NCBI GenBank assembly: GCA_965220775.1
Contig: OZ244845.1
Location: 2,170,001-2,234,000 of the forward strand
DNA length: 64,000 nt
Direction: 5' to 3'
Source of the DNA: G963664835 sp965220775
GTDB lineage: Bacteria > Chloroflexota > UBA6077 > FW602-bin22 > JBCLEL01
Position numbers and translations under genes: made by a program. The notes below the pieces were generated by a model. It had not been told where the DNA came from and made no database searches. It was given only the letters and a program-made list of their open reading frames with translations. Positions 50,295 through 59,906 of this stretch are shown in pieces. Every line of letters starts with the position of its first letter. The first letter of the stretch is position 1.

Positions 50295-52610
50295 CTACGA
50301 GTCAGGGGCCGGGCGGCCGTGATATTGCTGGTATATCTCGCGGAACTGGGCCTCTTTTTCAGGTGGCGTGTTCGTGAGAAAAGTCTGGTAAATATCGTAT
50401 TCGGTTACGGGCTCACCTTTAGCCTCGCCTGTGGTGTATAGGACTCGCAAAGATACTGCTACCACCTCGTGTCCCAGCCCTAAGTACATCCCCAACAGTA
50501 ACGACTCACCAAGAATATATGGGCAAAACGCCAGGTTCGCTTGCCGGATTTCGTGCGTGGTTTGCCCGGCCGTAGCATCGAGAAACTCTTGGATATTGGT
50601 CACCCCATAGGGTTTGCAATATTTCTTTCCTTGACTAATAGCCTCGGCCAAACGGTCGGTGAGATCCAATTGTTCTGTCGCGTAAAGAGTGTGGTACGCA
50701 AGGAACTGTGCTGATCCTTCATGGAACCACTGTGGACTGGTTTCTTGCCTCCAGTAGAAGTGAGCCAGCTCATGATACAGAACTTTTCTGAACTCTCGGG
50801 TTCCCTCCGATTCTTTTATCACGACGTGTGTGAAGTCATTTAGTCCGGATGCTGTGCTCGATCCAGCTAGACGCCATTCGGGTTCCAACAACACTATGAC
50901 GTTAGTCTTTTTCCAAGGGAGTCCCATGAAATCCTCAATCGCCTCTATCCCAGCCTTCATAACTTCAAATACGACGTCGTAGCGTGAAACTGAAGACCGG
51001 CGGATCGCATAGAGGTTTACGTCACCCATTGAAGGCAAGGAGATAGTCTCGGAACGTACTTGGCCATCCTGAATCAAGCCTGAGAAGATCTCCTCCGACG
51101 CGGCGACGCTGCTTAGTACGACGATCAGCGCCGTCTCTTCGTCCGTTAGACCGTCCTTAAACCAGGCCTGTTCGGCGAGTTGCTCAAGGTTACCTTGTTT
51201 CATTTTTGCTAAGGAGCCTAGAGCATCGAATTGCAGTGAACTTACCGGATCACTCAACAGAGACGCGCCGACGAGTTCTGTGGCAAACTCGAGGTCTTCA
51301 AGAGCGATGTCCCGCAGATGTACGGTAGCCCATCGTTCGTCTCTTGTCAGATCGTCGGAGAGCCAGGGAAGATTCAATATGCGTCTGGCCAAGGAGACGT
51401 CTTCTTGAGCGATATACCGCAGGCCTACAATGGCTTCCCATTCGTCCTCTGTCAGATCATCGGAGAGCCAGGGAAGATTCAATATGCGTCTGGCCAAGGA
51501 GATATCTTCTTGGGCGATATACCGCAAATTCATGATAGCGCGCCGTTCACCTACCGTGAGGCCGTCGGCGAGCCAGGGAAAATATGTTATGAGCTGGGGA
51601 AAGGAGACGTCTTCTTGAAAGATGCCTTGAAGACCACGAATTGCCTGCCGATCATACTGTGGCCAATCTAGAACGGCGCCAGTGTCCAAGGTGGTTGACA
51701 GCGACAGCTTAAAATCGCCCTCTGGTTCGAATGCATCTTTGAGGTTGCTATTCGGTAGCTGTGCGGGACGCGCAATTCCATTGGGTTTCGTGTTGTCGTA
51801 TTGCCTGTACAGCGCGTTTCCCTTAGACTGCGCCTCCAAGTCTGCGGGTAGGTCTTGGCCAGTGATGATGGACTTCAGGTGATCACCCAGCAGGAGTCCA
51901 TGCGTCTGTCCACTACTCTTGTCGTAGTGCATTATGCCGCGTTGGAAGCGTATGTATATGAAACTGCTGTTATTCGGGTCGGGGGCAAGCCGCGAAGTTG
52001 CGGCTCCCCACATTTCGAGATTGATCCCCGGCATCCAGTTCGGATCCCCACTGCCGTTGGGATAGGCGTCCTCCAACTTTACCGTGCTCAGGAAGATCTC
52101 GTGGAAGTTGACGTTTACGCCTCCCCAGACATTCGGAACGTTCTGTTTTATCCAGTCCAGCAGCGCCGTCTGATAATTTGGGGAGCCAAGACGTGGTGCA
52201 GTCGCTACTAAGTCTTCGTCAAAGTTGGGGAACGTCGCGCCATTGGCAATGTTGTACTCGAGAAGGCCTCTATCCAGAATATTGAGCTGCCCAGTACTGC
52301 CGTCCGGCCTGATTTGGATGACTCTCCTCTGGAAGAACTGGACTTGGGTTCCTCGGAAGAGGAACTTGCGCGAGGCTGGATATCCAAAGGTCTTCACCCC
52401 TCCTCGCCTGATGAAGTATTCCCAAATCGTGTCGTCGGAGATCCAATAACCGGTCTGGGGAAAGTACCGCTCGCCACTTACCGGCGATTCGGTCTCGTTT
52501 GGAGCGGCTCTCACAAGAGCCGGAGACGCCAAAATCGAAGTTATCACAACTAATGAAAGAAAAAACCTGAGCGCACCTTGCCCGATCAAAGGTTCGTCCG
52601 CACCTCTCAA
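50295..52610 (-). CDS. Secreted zinc metalloprotease with 35-residue tandem repeats
   Basis: A 771-aa exported protein. The signal peptide has a hydrophobic core ALRFFLSLVVITSILASPALV with cleavage likely after ALVRA. A region of about 100 residues resembles cell-surface repeats common in Chloroflexota (YFPQTGYWISDDTIWEYF to GYPASRKF and VQFFQRRVIQI). Residues about 330-470 hold four to five helical repeats of 35 aa; two are nearly identical (LRYIAQEDISLARRILNLPW). The C-terminal part has the HELAH zinc motif (H613, H617) and WFHEGSAQF (Glu631) of gluzincin peptidases. The TTG start is uncertain; a second TTG seven codons in is possible. It lies upstream of two META lipoprotein genes but with opposite reading order in space, as all three are on the minus strand. 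Confidence 0.82.
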   Translation of the reverse strand: MRGADEPLIGQGALRFFLSLVVITSILASPALVRAAPNETESPVSGERYFPQTGYWISDDTIWEYFIRRGGVKTFGYPASRKFLFRGTQVQFFQRRVIQIRPDGSTGQLNILDRGLLEYNIANGATFPNFDEDLVATAPRLGSPNYQTALLDWIKQNVPNVWGGVNVNFHEIFLSTVKLEDAYPNGSGDPNWMPGINLEMWGAATSRLAPDPNNSSFIYIRFQRGIMHYDKSSGQTHGLLLGDHLKSIITGQDLPADLEAQSKGNALYRQYDNTKPNGIARPAQLPNSNLKDAFEPEGDFKLSLSTTLDTGAVLDWPQYDRQAIRGLQGIFQEDVSFPQLITYFPWLADGLTVGERRAIMNLRYIAQEDISLARRILNLPWLSDDLTEDEWEAIVGLRYIAQEDVSLARRILNLPWLSDDLTRDERWATVHLRDIALEDLEFATELVGASLLSDPVSSLQFDALGSLAKMKQGNLEQLAEQAWFKDGLTDEETALIVVLSSVAASEEIFSGLIQDGQVRSETISLPSMGDVNLYAIRRSSVSRYDVVFEVMKAGIEAIEDFMGLPWKKTNVIVLLEPEWRLAGSSTASGLNDFTHVVIKESEGTREFRKVLYHELAHFYWRQETSPQWFHEGSAQFLAYHTLYATEQLDLTDRLAEAISQGKKYCKPYGVTNIQEFLDATAGQTTHEIRQANLAFCPYILGESLLLGMYLGLGHEVVAVSLRVLYTTGEAKGEPVTEYDIYQTFLTNTPPEKEAQFREIYQQYHGRPAPDS

Positions 52611-52805
52611 CGCGTAATCGACTCCGTACGTGTGTGATTGTCCCTGTAATAATTGAGATTCCTAGAAAGAGCCTCGTAAAAGAGCATTGGGCAAGCTTGT
52701 ATCGAGGCTTGTGGAGACTCTCTATGAGAGATAAGTGGCTTCGCCACCAAGGCACGCCGTCACCGTCGTCGCCGTTTCGCCGGCAAATGGGTGAGGAGGG
52801 GAAGG

Positions 52806-54062
52806 CTATTCAGCCGGGGTCAGAACAAACAGCATTGCTCTACCATCTTTGGCGTGGATGAACAGCCGGTCGCCGTAGATGTGGAATTTCGTCAGGCAAG
52901 GCAAGAGATTCAAGAAACGCGTCTCCTGCTGCATTATGCCATCTGGAGCCGCGCACGCGCGCCGCGTTACTCTTGGGGAAGTAAATGTGATTTCCGCGTC
53001 ACTGATGCTATATTGCGCCGAATACGAGTTGCAGCCGGCCGATCCCGAAACGCCGCTTTCGCGAAACGACATTGTGATCTCTGGACCTTGCAGCGGGTCC
53101 GTAACCCGCAAATGCCGGCTCCCAGACTTGGTGACGTGGACTCTCACAAATGCCTTCAGAACCCAGTTGCCATCGGCGATGCTTTCAACGGCTGGCAACA
53201 GAGGCTCGAAGGTCAGCGTCCTGCCTCCAGATGTGCGGATCGTCAGCCGACTCAATCCCGCATCCTCGACTACAGAGTAATCTTGCGTCCCGGTAAGACT
53301 GCCTGTGAACCCGCCTTCTAGCCCGAGTAACTCGTCGGAGCACGACGGGTAAGCTCCAATCATCGACAATGTGGGAAAGTCGATACGTCCCTCGGACACC
53401 CAGTACGTTGCAAGGTAATCACGACAGGCGGTTGTGCCAGCAACTCGATAGTCGTCCAGGATTGCCAAGGTAGCCATAGGCGTGTCACCTGCCGGATCAT
53501 CTTCGGACACGAGCCGCCATTGGGTGCCGGCGAGCTCGATAGGATTCCCCGGCAGCGCTTCCTGCTTGATGAAAACCAGGGTAGCATCGCCGGCGGTGTC
53601 CAGAATCTCCAATCGATCGGCGATAACGCGAAATTTCTTAGCTTTCCTTAGAGCCTTCAGATATGCTCTTTCTTGGTCAATGATGGCGGCAGGCGTACAA
53701 CCCATGACAGTTCTCGCGATCGGCGGAGTCGAGAATGCTCCGCCGGCTCTGGCGATGGGAGATCCCCCTTCAGATCGGCCCCCGTATGAGTTGCAGCCGG
53801 CGGAACCACCGAACCGGTCTAAGTTCACGCTCAGTGTAATGAAAGTATTCTCGACGAGTGGTTTGTCGTGCAGGAATTCGAGCACCCATACTGTGCCATC
53901 GGATAGCTCGGCTGGGCCGGGTAGAGGCGTAGGGGCAGGCAAAATGATAGAAGTCTCCACGCTGGCGAAGCGGGAAGTGTCCGAAGGGGAGCCGCAAGCG
54001 GCGATCAGGAACATAGCTGCCGCAGCGGCCAAAATACGGGCAATAATGTCTGTGAACCTCAA
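52806..54062 (-). CDS. META-domain lipoprotein, copy A
   Basis: A 418-aa predicted lipoprotein with a signal peptide ending FLIAAC (Cys23). Three domains of about 110-120 residues follow. The first (WVLEFLHDKPLVENTFITL, then GGSAGCNSYGG) and third (GNWVLKAFVRV, then GSAGCNSYSA, ending DGRAMLFVLTP) carry the META/HslJ signature with the conserved Cys-Asn pair. The middle one is diverged (AGTQWRLVSEDDPAG). META proteins are envelope-linked stress factors. It begins with TTG where copy B has ATG in the same context (GAAGACTTTGAG versus GAAGACTATGAG), and it is 53 bp from copy B. Confidence 0.85.
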   Translation of the reverse strand: MRFTDIIARILAAAAAMFLIAACGSPSDTSRFASVETSIILPAPTPLPGPAELSDGTVWVLEFLHDKPLVENTFITLSVNLDRFGGSAGCNSYGGRSEGGSPIARAGGAFSTPPIARTVMGCTPAAIIDQERAYLKALRKAKKFRVIADRLEILDTAGDATLVFIKQEALPGNPIELAGTQWRLVSEDDPAGDTPMATLAILDDYRVAGTTACRDYLATYWVSEGRIDFPTLSMIGAYPSCSDELLGLEGGFTGSLTGTQDYSVVEDAGLSRLTIRTSGGRTLTFEPLLPAVESIADGNWVLKAFVRVHVTKSGSRHLRVTDPLQGPEITMSFRESGVSGSAGCNSYSAQYSISDAEITFTSPRVTRRACAAPDGIMQQETRFLNLLPCLTKFHIYGDRLFIHAKDGRAMLFVLTPAE

Positions 54063-54114
54063 AGTCTTCCTATCCTCATCCTAGGACAGCATCCAGCGGC
54101 GGACCCAACGCCGT

Positions 54115-55365
54115 CTACTCGTCCGCAAATAGGACGGCTCTACCCTCTCCGGTAAAGATGAACAGCCGGTCGCCGTAGATGTGGAACTTCGTCAGGCTAG
54201 GCAAGAGATTCAAGAAACGCGTCTCCTGCTGCATTACGCCATCTGGAGCCGCGCACGCGCGCCGCGTTACTCTTGGGGAAGTAAATGTGATTTCCGCGTC
54301 ACCGATGCTATAATGCGCCGAATACGAGTTGCAGCCCGCCGATCCAAATACCCCGTCTTCCTCAAACGACATCGTAACCTTGGAGCCCGGCCGCAGGTTT
54401 GTAACCCGCATATGCCGCCATCCAGATTCGGTCACGTGGACTTTCACAAATGCCTTCAGAACCCAGTTGCCATCGGCGATGCTTTCAACGGCTGGTAGCA
54501 GCGGCTCGAAAGTCAGCGTCCTGCCTCTGGATGTCCGGATAATCAACCGACTTGACGCCGCATCCTTGTCTACAGAGTAGTCGCGCGCTCGCGAAAGGTC
54601 GGTTGTGAAGCGGCCTTCCAGCCTGCGAATCTCATCGGAGCACGATGGGTAGGAGGATCGAACCATCGACATCTGCGGAAAGCCAATTCGCCCCTCGGAT
54701 GCCCCGTACGTTGCAAGGTAATCCCGACAGGCGGCAATGCCAGCGGCTCGATAGTCGTCCAGGAAGACAAGGGTAACCGCGGGCGCGTCTTCTTCCCAGT
54801 CGCCCTCAGCTAATAGCCGCCATTGGGTGCCGGCTAGCTCGATAGGATTCCCCGGCAGAGCTTCCTGCTTGGTGAAAACGAGGGTAGCATCGCCGGCGGT
54901 TTCCAGAATCTCCAATCGATCGCCGATAACGCGGAATTTCTTAGCTTTCCCTAGAGCCTTCATATACTCGTTTTCTTGGTCCCCGATGGCGGCAGTCGGA
55001 CAACCCTCGAGATTTCTCTCGATTAGCGTTATAGAGAATGCTCCTCCGCCTCCGGCGATGGGAGTTCCCCCTTCAGATCGGCCCCCGAATCGGTTGCAGC
55101 CGGCGGAGCCACTAAACGAGTCCGCATTCACCTCCAGGGTTAAGAAGGTATTCTCGATGGGCGGTTTGCCGTACAGGAATTCGAGCACCCATACTGTGCC
55201 ATCGGATAGCTCGGCTGGGCCGGGTAGAGGCGTAGGGGCGGGCAAAATGATAGAAGTCTCCACACTGGTGATGCGAGAGGTGTCCGATGGGGAACCGCAA
55301 GCGGCGATCAGGAATATGGCTGCCGCAGCGGCCAAAGTACGGGCAATATTGTCTGTGAATCTCAT
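54115..55365 (-). CDS. META-domain lipoprotein, copy B
   Basis: A 416-aa close paralogue of the downstream gene, with the same signal peptide (MRFTDNIARTLAAAAAIFLI then AAC, Cys23) and the same three META-like domains. The C-terminal ~100 residues (NSYSAHYSIGDAEITFTSPR to GDRLFIF) are almost identical to copy A, while the middle domain differs most. GAGGAG precedes the ATG at 55365; an in-frame codon at 55392 would add nine atypical residues. The pair arose by tandem duplication, and the high C-terminal identity suggests recent origin or gene conversion. Confidence 0.87.
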   Translation of the reverse strand: MRFTDNIARTLAAAAAIFLIAACGSPSDTSRITSVETSIILPAPTPLPGPAELSDGTVWVLEFLYGKPPIENTFLTLEVNADSFSGSAGCNRFGGRSEGGTPIAGGGGAFSITLIERNLEGCPTAAIGDQENEYMKALGKAKKFRVIGDRLEILETAGDATLVFTKQEALPGNPIELAGTQWRLLAEGDWEEDAPAVTLVFLDDYRAAGIAACRDYLATYGASEGRIGFPQMSMVRSSYPSCSDEIRRLEGRFTTDLSRARDYSVDKDAASSRLIIRTSRGRTLTFEPLLPAVESIADGNWVLKAFVKVHVTESGWRHMRVTNLRPGSKVTMSFEEDGVFGSAGCNSYSAHYSIGDAEITFTSPRVTRRACAAPDGVMQQETRFLNLLPSLTKFHIYGDRLFIFTGEGRAVLFADE

Positions 55366-56596
55366 AGTCTTCCACTCCTCTTCATAGAACAAGATCCCGT
55401 GCCGGACCGAAACGAAGAGACGCCCGCTGTGATCCGGTTGAGTGGCCGCTTCGGTGACTCAGCCTAACACAACGCCCATGCGGCGGGAATGAGCTTGCCA
55501 GGACCCTTGTTTTGAAACATTTGGCCCTTGTAGTAACGATTGCGTGCCAATTGATAGCAGCTGGCACGCGAACTGGCGCCACGTTTTGGCTGACATCGGC
55601 ATGGGTGGTCTTTTGTTTTGCATTTCTTATCTTTGCAAGAGCTGAGAGGAGCCGGCTGGTGTTGTTCGGGTCTCCAACCAAGGCAGCGTCTTGCCCGGAT
55701 ATTTGTTTTGCAATTTTCGTATTCGGCTGGCGCGCCTCCACGTCCCGATATGGACCGGTAGGTCGCACTCGCGCGGTGATCCGGCCGCGACACTGTTTGA
55801 AGCGAACAGATGTTTCCATCTTACCACCGTGGGAGCCATCGTGCTGGAGTTGATAGAGGCCGGCTGGGATTTTTCGATTCTGAAACCGAGGCGGCTCGAG
55901 AGCCGTACCTACACCGCCGGCACGTTGATCTATAGCTCCTCAGGGGGAAACGTCTCTGGATTCCCGTGTCCGCGGGGATCACCAGAGCAGGGGAAGGGCG
56001 GGAGGCGCGGGCATGCGCCGATTATCTGCCGGTATGTATGCCACCCCGAACTTCTGGGCACAAGCCTACGCTCGATGCCGGTTGAGCCGGCTATTTTCAG
56101 ACCGATCGCTCACGCCGGCTGGTGCCGGCACACTACCGTATGAGAATTGGGCGTGCTGGTTGGTGGAAGAGTTCGAGGGTGATTGGGGCCACTCTCGCCT
56201 TCCCTGGATTCCGGACTGCGTCGGAATGACGAGGGCAGGGGAATTGTGGACGGCGATGGCGGGATTCGACGGCCGGCTAGCCGATCGTCCACGGCTTGGG
56301 ACAAGCCCCAGCGCTACATTTCTCTTGCGACCCTGGGCTGTCGTTGTTCGGGCGACGGCGGTTGGTGTCGCCGGCCGGTGGCGGAATTGATCCCGGATTG
56401 GAGTCCGGGACATGCTTTCCTACCAACTCTGGGAAAATGCGTTGACCCCGGCCCTACGCGCCACGTACAATTTCCCCGGCCCCCCTTATCTTTAGTGCTG
56501 AGCCCGCACGGCCGGCGATATGGGTATGGACAGGCTCGAAATAGAGTATCCCTCTAATACTTCCGCACGATCATCGAGCGACCAACGTGAGGTGCT
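55366..56596. repeat. Long intergenic region with AT-core and REP-like repeats
   Basis: About 1.2 kb without a credible gene. Two AT-core units lie at 55609-55637 (TTTTGTTTTGCATTTCTTAT) and 55695-55727 (ATATTTGTTTTGCAATTTTC). A related arm with GAGTTGATAGAGGCCGGCTG is at about 55851-55870. Bases 56199-56250 contain CTGGATTCCGGACTGCGTCG. Bases 56288-56320 contain an inverted copy of the GGCTTGTCCC family. Bases 56392-56424 are an inverted copy of the 8399-8438 repeat. The sdhC promoter must lie near the right end. Confidence 0.65.
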
Positions 56597-57358
56597 ATGG
56601 CAACAGCATCAATTGAACGGCGGAGCCAACCTAAGCTTCCCTCCAGACGCGATCTTTGGTGGATCCAACCTGTCCTTACCGTCTTGGTGTTGGTGGCGTT
56701 TGGCTTGTACGCGTTTTGGTCTGGTGTCATCGCCGAGACCGGGCACATTGCCGAACCGTATCTTTCGCCGTTCTACTCACCGCTGATTATCACGGAGTGG
56801 TGGCCGCTATCGCCGGCCCTTCTGGTGATGTGGGCAACGTTGTTTTTTCGCATCACGTGCTACTACTACCGCAAGTCGTATTACCGGGCATTCTTCTGGG
56901 ATCCTCCTTCGTGTACGGTTGGCGAACTACGCGGGACTAACGAAAGCTACGGAGGGGAAACTCGCTTTCCCTACATTCTGCAAAATCTGCATCGCTATCT
57001 TTGGTGGGCCTCGAGTGTGGTCTTGCTTTTCCTCTGGTATGACACGATCAAAGCCTTCTTCTTTCACGAGGGCTTCGGCATCGGGGCCGGGTCGGTCATC
57101 TTGCTTGTGAACGTGATTCTCTTGTCCGGCTACAGCCTTTCGTGCCACTCGTTCCGCCACATTGTGGGCGGCAATGTGAACTGCTACTCATGCACCGTAG
57201 GGGGCCGGGTCCGCTACAAGCTGTGGAGCTGGGCCAGCGTGATGAACGTGGTACATGGGCAATGGGCCTGGTTCAGCCTGGTTGTAGTCGCGCTGACCGA
57301 CATTTATATCAGATTGGTCGCTGCCGGAACGATTACGGATCCAAGGATTATCTTTTGA
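56597..57358 (+). CDS. sdhC: Succinate dehydrogenase membrane subunit (cytochrome b-like)
   Basis: A 253-aa integral membrane protein with five to six helices, directly before the flavoprotein and Fe-S subunits, so it should be the membrane anchor of complex II. Several histidines fall in or near helices (LQNLHRYLWWASS, LSCHSFRHIVGG, VVHGQWAWF) and could ligate heme b, as in the long single-subunit anchors of actinobacterial or Wolinella-type enzymes. Sequence identity to a named family is not strong, so the assignment rests on context. The ATG follows GAGGTG. The TGA overlaps the sdhA ATG by one base. Confidence 0.8.
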   Translation: MATASIERRSQPKLPSRRDLWWIQPVLTVLVLVAFGLYAFWSGVIAETGHIAEPYLSPFYSPLIITEWWPLSPALLVMWATLFFRITCYYYRKSYYRAFFWDPPSCTVGELRGTNESYGGETRFPYILQNLHRYLWWASSVVLLFLWYDTIKAFFFHEGFGIGAGSVILLVNVILLSGYSLSCHSFRHIVGGNVNCYSCTVGGRVRYKLWSWASVMNVVHGQWAWFSLVVVALTDIYIRLVAAGTITDPRIIF

Positions 57359-59082
57359 TGGGTAATTCGCTTCCCGGCTTCGAAGAGATTTCGACAGACA
57401 TCCTCATCATCGGCGCTGGCGGCGCCGGCTTGCGGGCGGCTATCAGCGCGGCGCAGCAGGGGCTTAAGGTCGCCGTAATCTGCAAATCCCTTCTTGGGAA
57501 GGCCCATACTGTAATGGCGGAGGGGGGCATCGCATCCGCACTGGGCAACGTCGATCCAGAGGATAGCTGGGAGACGCACTTCAAGGACACTATGCGCGGC
57601 GGGCAGATGCTGAACAACTGGCGCATGGCGGAGTTGTTGGCAAAAGAGTCGCCGGAGCGTGTCTTGGAGCTTGAGCGATGGGGTATGGTGTTCGACCGCA
57701 CTCAGGACGGCAAGATATTACAGCGACCGTTCGGCGCGCACACCTACCGCCGGCTGTGCCACGTCGGAGACCGCACCGGGCTCGTGTTGATCCGCACGCT
57801 TCAAGACAAAGCGGTCAGCTTGGACGTTGACGCATACATGGAATACACGGTTATCCAGCTGTTGACTGACGGCGGCGGTCGGGTTGTTGGAGCATTGAGC
57901 TACCGCCGCGACAGCGGTGAGTTCGTAGTATTTCGAGCAAAGGCGACAATCGTAGCGACCGGCGGCTGGGGGAAGATGTACAGCGTCACGTCAAACTCCT
58001 GGGAGGGCACCGGCGACGGTGCAGTGCTGGCCTATGACGTCGGCGCCGAGTTGATGGACGTAGAGATGGTTCAGTTCCACCCGACCGGAATGGTTTGGCC
58101 TCCGGGAGTGCGCGGCATTTTGGTTACCGAGGCGGTCCGAGGCGAAGGCGGCATCCTGTTGAACAGCGAGGACGAGCGTTTCATGGAGCGGTACGATCCT
58201 CAAAAGATGGAACTCTCCTCGCGAGACGTCGTCGCCCGGGCAATCTACCAAGAAGTACAGGCCGGCCGGGGGTCCCCCCACGACGGGGTGTTTCTCGACG
58301 TGTCGCATCGAGGCGCCAGCCACATCCGCAAGCGACTGCCGAGTATGTACCATCAGTTCAAGACACTGGCCGACATCGACATCACAGCGGGCAAATTCGA
58401 GGTCGGCCCAACCATTCATTACGCGATGGGTGGCGTTCGGGTCGATCCCGAGAGTCAAATCACGACCTTAGAGGGACTCTACGCGACCGGTGAGGTGGCC
58501 TGTGGAGTCCACGGCGCGAATCGACTCGGCGGCAACGCGTTGGCGGACCTGCTTGTATTCGGCAGGAGAGCCGGAGATGCCGCCGGACAGTTCGCGTCTT
58601 CGCTGTCGGAGCCTGGAGAGGTTGACGATGGGCAAATCCAAGCGGCGATCGAGGATGTCTTGGCTCCGTTCAACCGAGAAGGCGACGAGAATCCGTTTGA
58701 GCTGCATTCCGAGCTGCAAGCAACTATGCAGGAACATGTATCGCTGGCCCGTACTGAAGAAGGATTGAACACAGCGCTGGCGAAAATGGAAGAGCTGAAG
58801 GACCGCGTCACACGCACCGTCGCGACCGGGACTGCAGCTTACAATCCGCGCTGGCATGGATGTCGCGATGTTCCGACGATGTTGACGATATGTGAGTCGA
58901 TGATTCGCTGCGCTCTCGACCGGCGGGAGAGTCGAGGGGCCCAATGGCGACTCGACTATCGCGATCCCGACCCTGCACTGGGCAAAGTGAATTTCGTCAC
59001 TCGAAAGGTAGATGGCGAAATGCAGATCACGACGGCCCCGCTGCCCGAAATGCCGGCCCATTTGGCTGAATTGTTTGATTAG
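57358..59082 (+). CDS. sdhA: Succinate dehydrogenase/fumarate reductase flavoprotein subunit
   Basis: A 574-aa FAD-binding subunit. It has the dinucleotide motif ILIIGAGGAGLRAAISAAQQG, the region KAHTVMAEGGIASALG with the FAD-linking histidine (KAHT), MVQFHPTGMVWPPG, the substrate motif TEAVRGEGGILLNS, and HYAMGGVRVD with GANRLGGNALADLLVFGRRAG. The ATG at 57358 overlaps the sdhC stop (TGATG) and gives the family N-terminus; the longer frame runs into sdhC. Together with sdhC and sdhB it forms complex II. Confidence 0.95.
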   Translation: MGNSLPGFEEISTDILIIGAGGAGLRAAISAAQQGLKVAVICKSLLGKAHTVMAEGGIASALGNVDPEDSWETHFKDTMRGGQMLNNWRMAELLAKESPERVLELERWGMVFDRTQDGKILQRPFGAHTYRRLCHVGDRTGLVLIRTLQDKAVSLDVDAYMEYTVIQLLTDGGGRVVGALSYRRDSGEFVVFRAKATIVATGGWGKMYSVTSNSWEGTGDGAVLAYDVGAELMDVEMVQFHPTGMVWPPGVRGILVTEAVRGEGGILLNSEDERFMERYDPQKMELSSRDVVARAIYQEVQAGRGSPHDGVFLDVSHRGASHIRKRLPSMYHQFKTLADIDITAGKFEVGPTIHYAMGGVRVDPESQITTLEGLYATGEVACGVHGANRLGGNALADLLVFGRRAGDAAGQFASSLSEPGEVDDGQIQAAIEDVLAPFNREGDENPFELHSELQATMQEHVSLARTEEGLNTALAKMEELKDRVTRTVATGTAAYNPRWHGCRDVPTMLTICESMIRCALDRRESRGAQWRLDYRDPDPALGKVNFVTRKVDGEMQITTAPLPEMPAHLAELFD

Positions 59083-59092
59083 GGGAACAAAG

Positions 59093-59833
59093 ATGTCATT
59101 ACCAGAAGTGCCATTTAGAGTCTTGCGCGGCCAGCCAGGCAACCAAGCCTACTACACGTATCGAGTTCCTCTTACGGAGGGCATGGTGGTGTTGGACGCC
59201 ATGCACTACATCCAGGCCCATTACGCCGGCGACTTGGCTGTACGTTGGAACTGCAAGGCGGGCAAGTGCGGGTCTTGCAGCGCCGAGGTCAACGGCCGGC
59301 CGGCGCTGCTATGCAGTGCGAGGGTCGATGCCTTACTCGAATATGGAGAGATTGACGTCTCGCCAATGAAGGCATTTCCCCTGATTAAGGACTTGGTGGC
59401 TGACGTGTCCCAAAACTACGAGACAGCCAAGCAGATACCGGCGTTCACGCCGGACGAAGACGATAAAGGCCCCTGGACGATGTACCCAGAGGACGTCGAG
59501 AGGCTGCACGAGTTCCATAAGTGTATCGAGTGCTTCCTGTGCCAGGACGTATGCCACATAATCCGTGAGCACAAGGCGCCATTCGCCGGCCCGCGTTTCT
59601 TGGTGAAACTGGCCTCGTTACAGATGCATCCGAAGGACACTATAGACCGGACCAAGTGGATGCGGGAGCAGGGTCACATCGGCCGCTGCAATATCACCAA
59701 GTGCTGCACCGAGGTTTGTCCAGAGGATATCCATATCACCGACAATGCGATCATTCCTCTAAAGGAGCGGGTGGCGGACACGAGCTACGATCCGGTCATG
59801 TGGCTGGTTAACAAGGTCACAGGCCGGAAGTAA
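59093..59833 (+). CDS. sdhB: Succinate dehydrogenase/fumarate reductase iron-sulfur subunit
   Basis: A 246-aa subunit with three Fe-S clusters. The [2Fe-2S] site is CKAGKCGSCSAEVNGRPALLC (cysteines about 63-83). The 4Fe-4S and 3Fe-4S motifs are CIECFLCQDVC and CNITKCCTEVCPEDI; the latter region has an extra cysteine. The ATG at 59093 follows AGGGGA, 10 bp after the sdhA stop. It completes the sdhCAB operon. Confidence 0.95.
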   Translation: MSLPEVPFRVLRGQPGNQAYYTYRVPLTEGMVVLDAMHYIQAHYAGDLAVRWNCKAGKCGSCSAEVNGRPALLCSARVDALLEYGEIDVSPMKAFPLIKDLVADVSQNYETAKQIPAFTPDEDDKGPWTMYPEDVERLHEFHKCIECFLCQDVCHIIREHKAPFAGPRFLVKLASLQMHPKDTIDRTKWMREQGHIGRCNITKCCTEVCPEDIHITDNAIIPLKERVADTSYDPVMWLVNKVTGRK

Positions 59834-59906
59834 GACACGGGTCGCGCTCCACGGCGCTCCAGCTTACTCAGGCGGTGATCGAGCAGGAGCCGGGTTCTGG
59901 ATCCTT

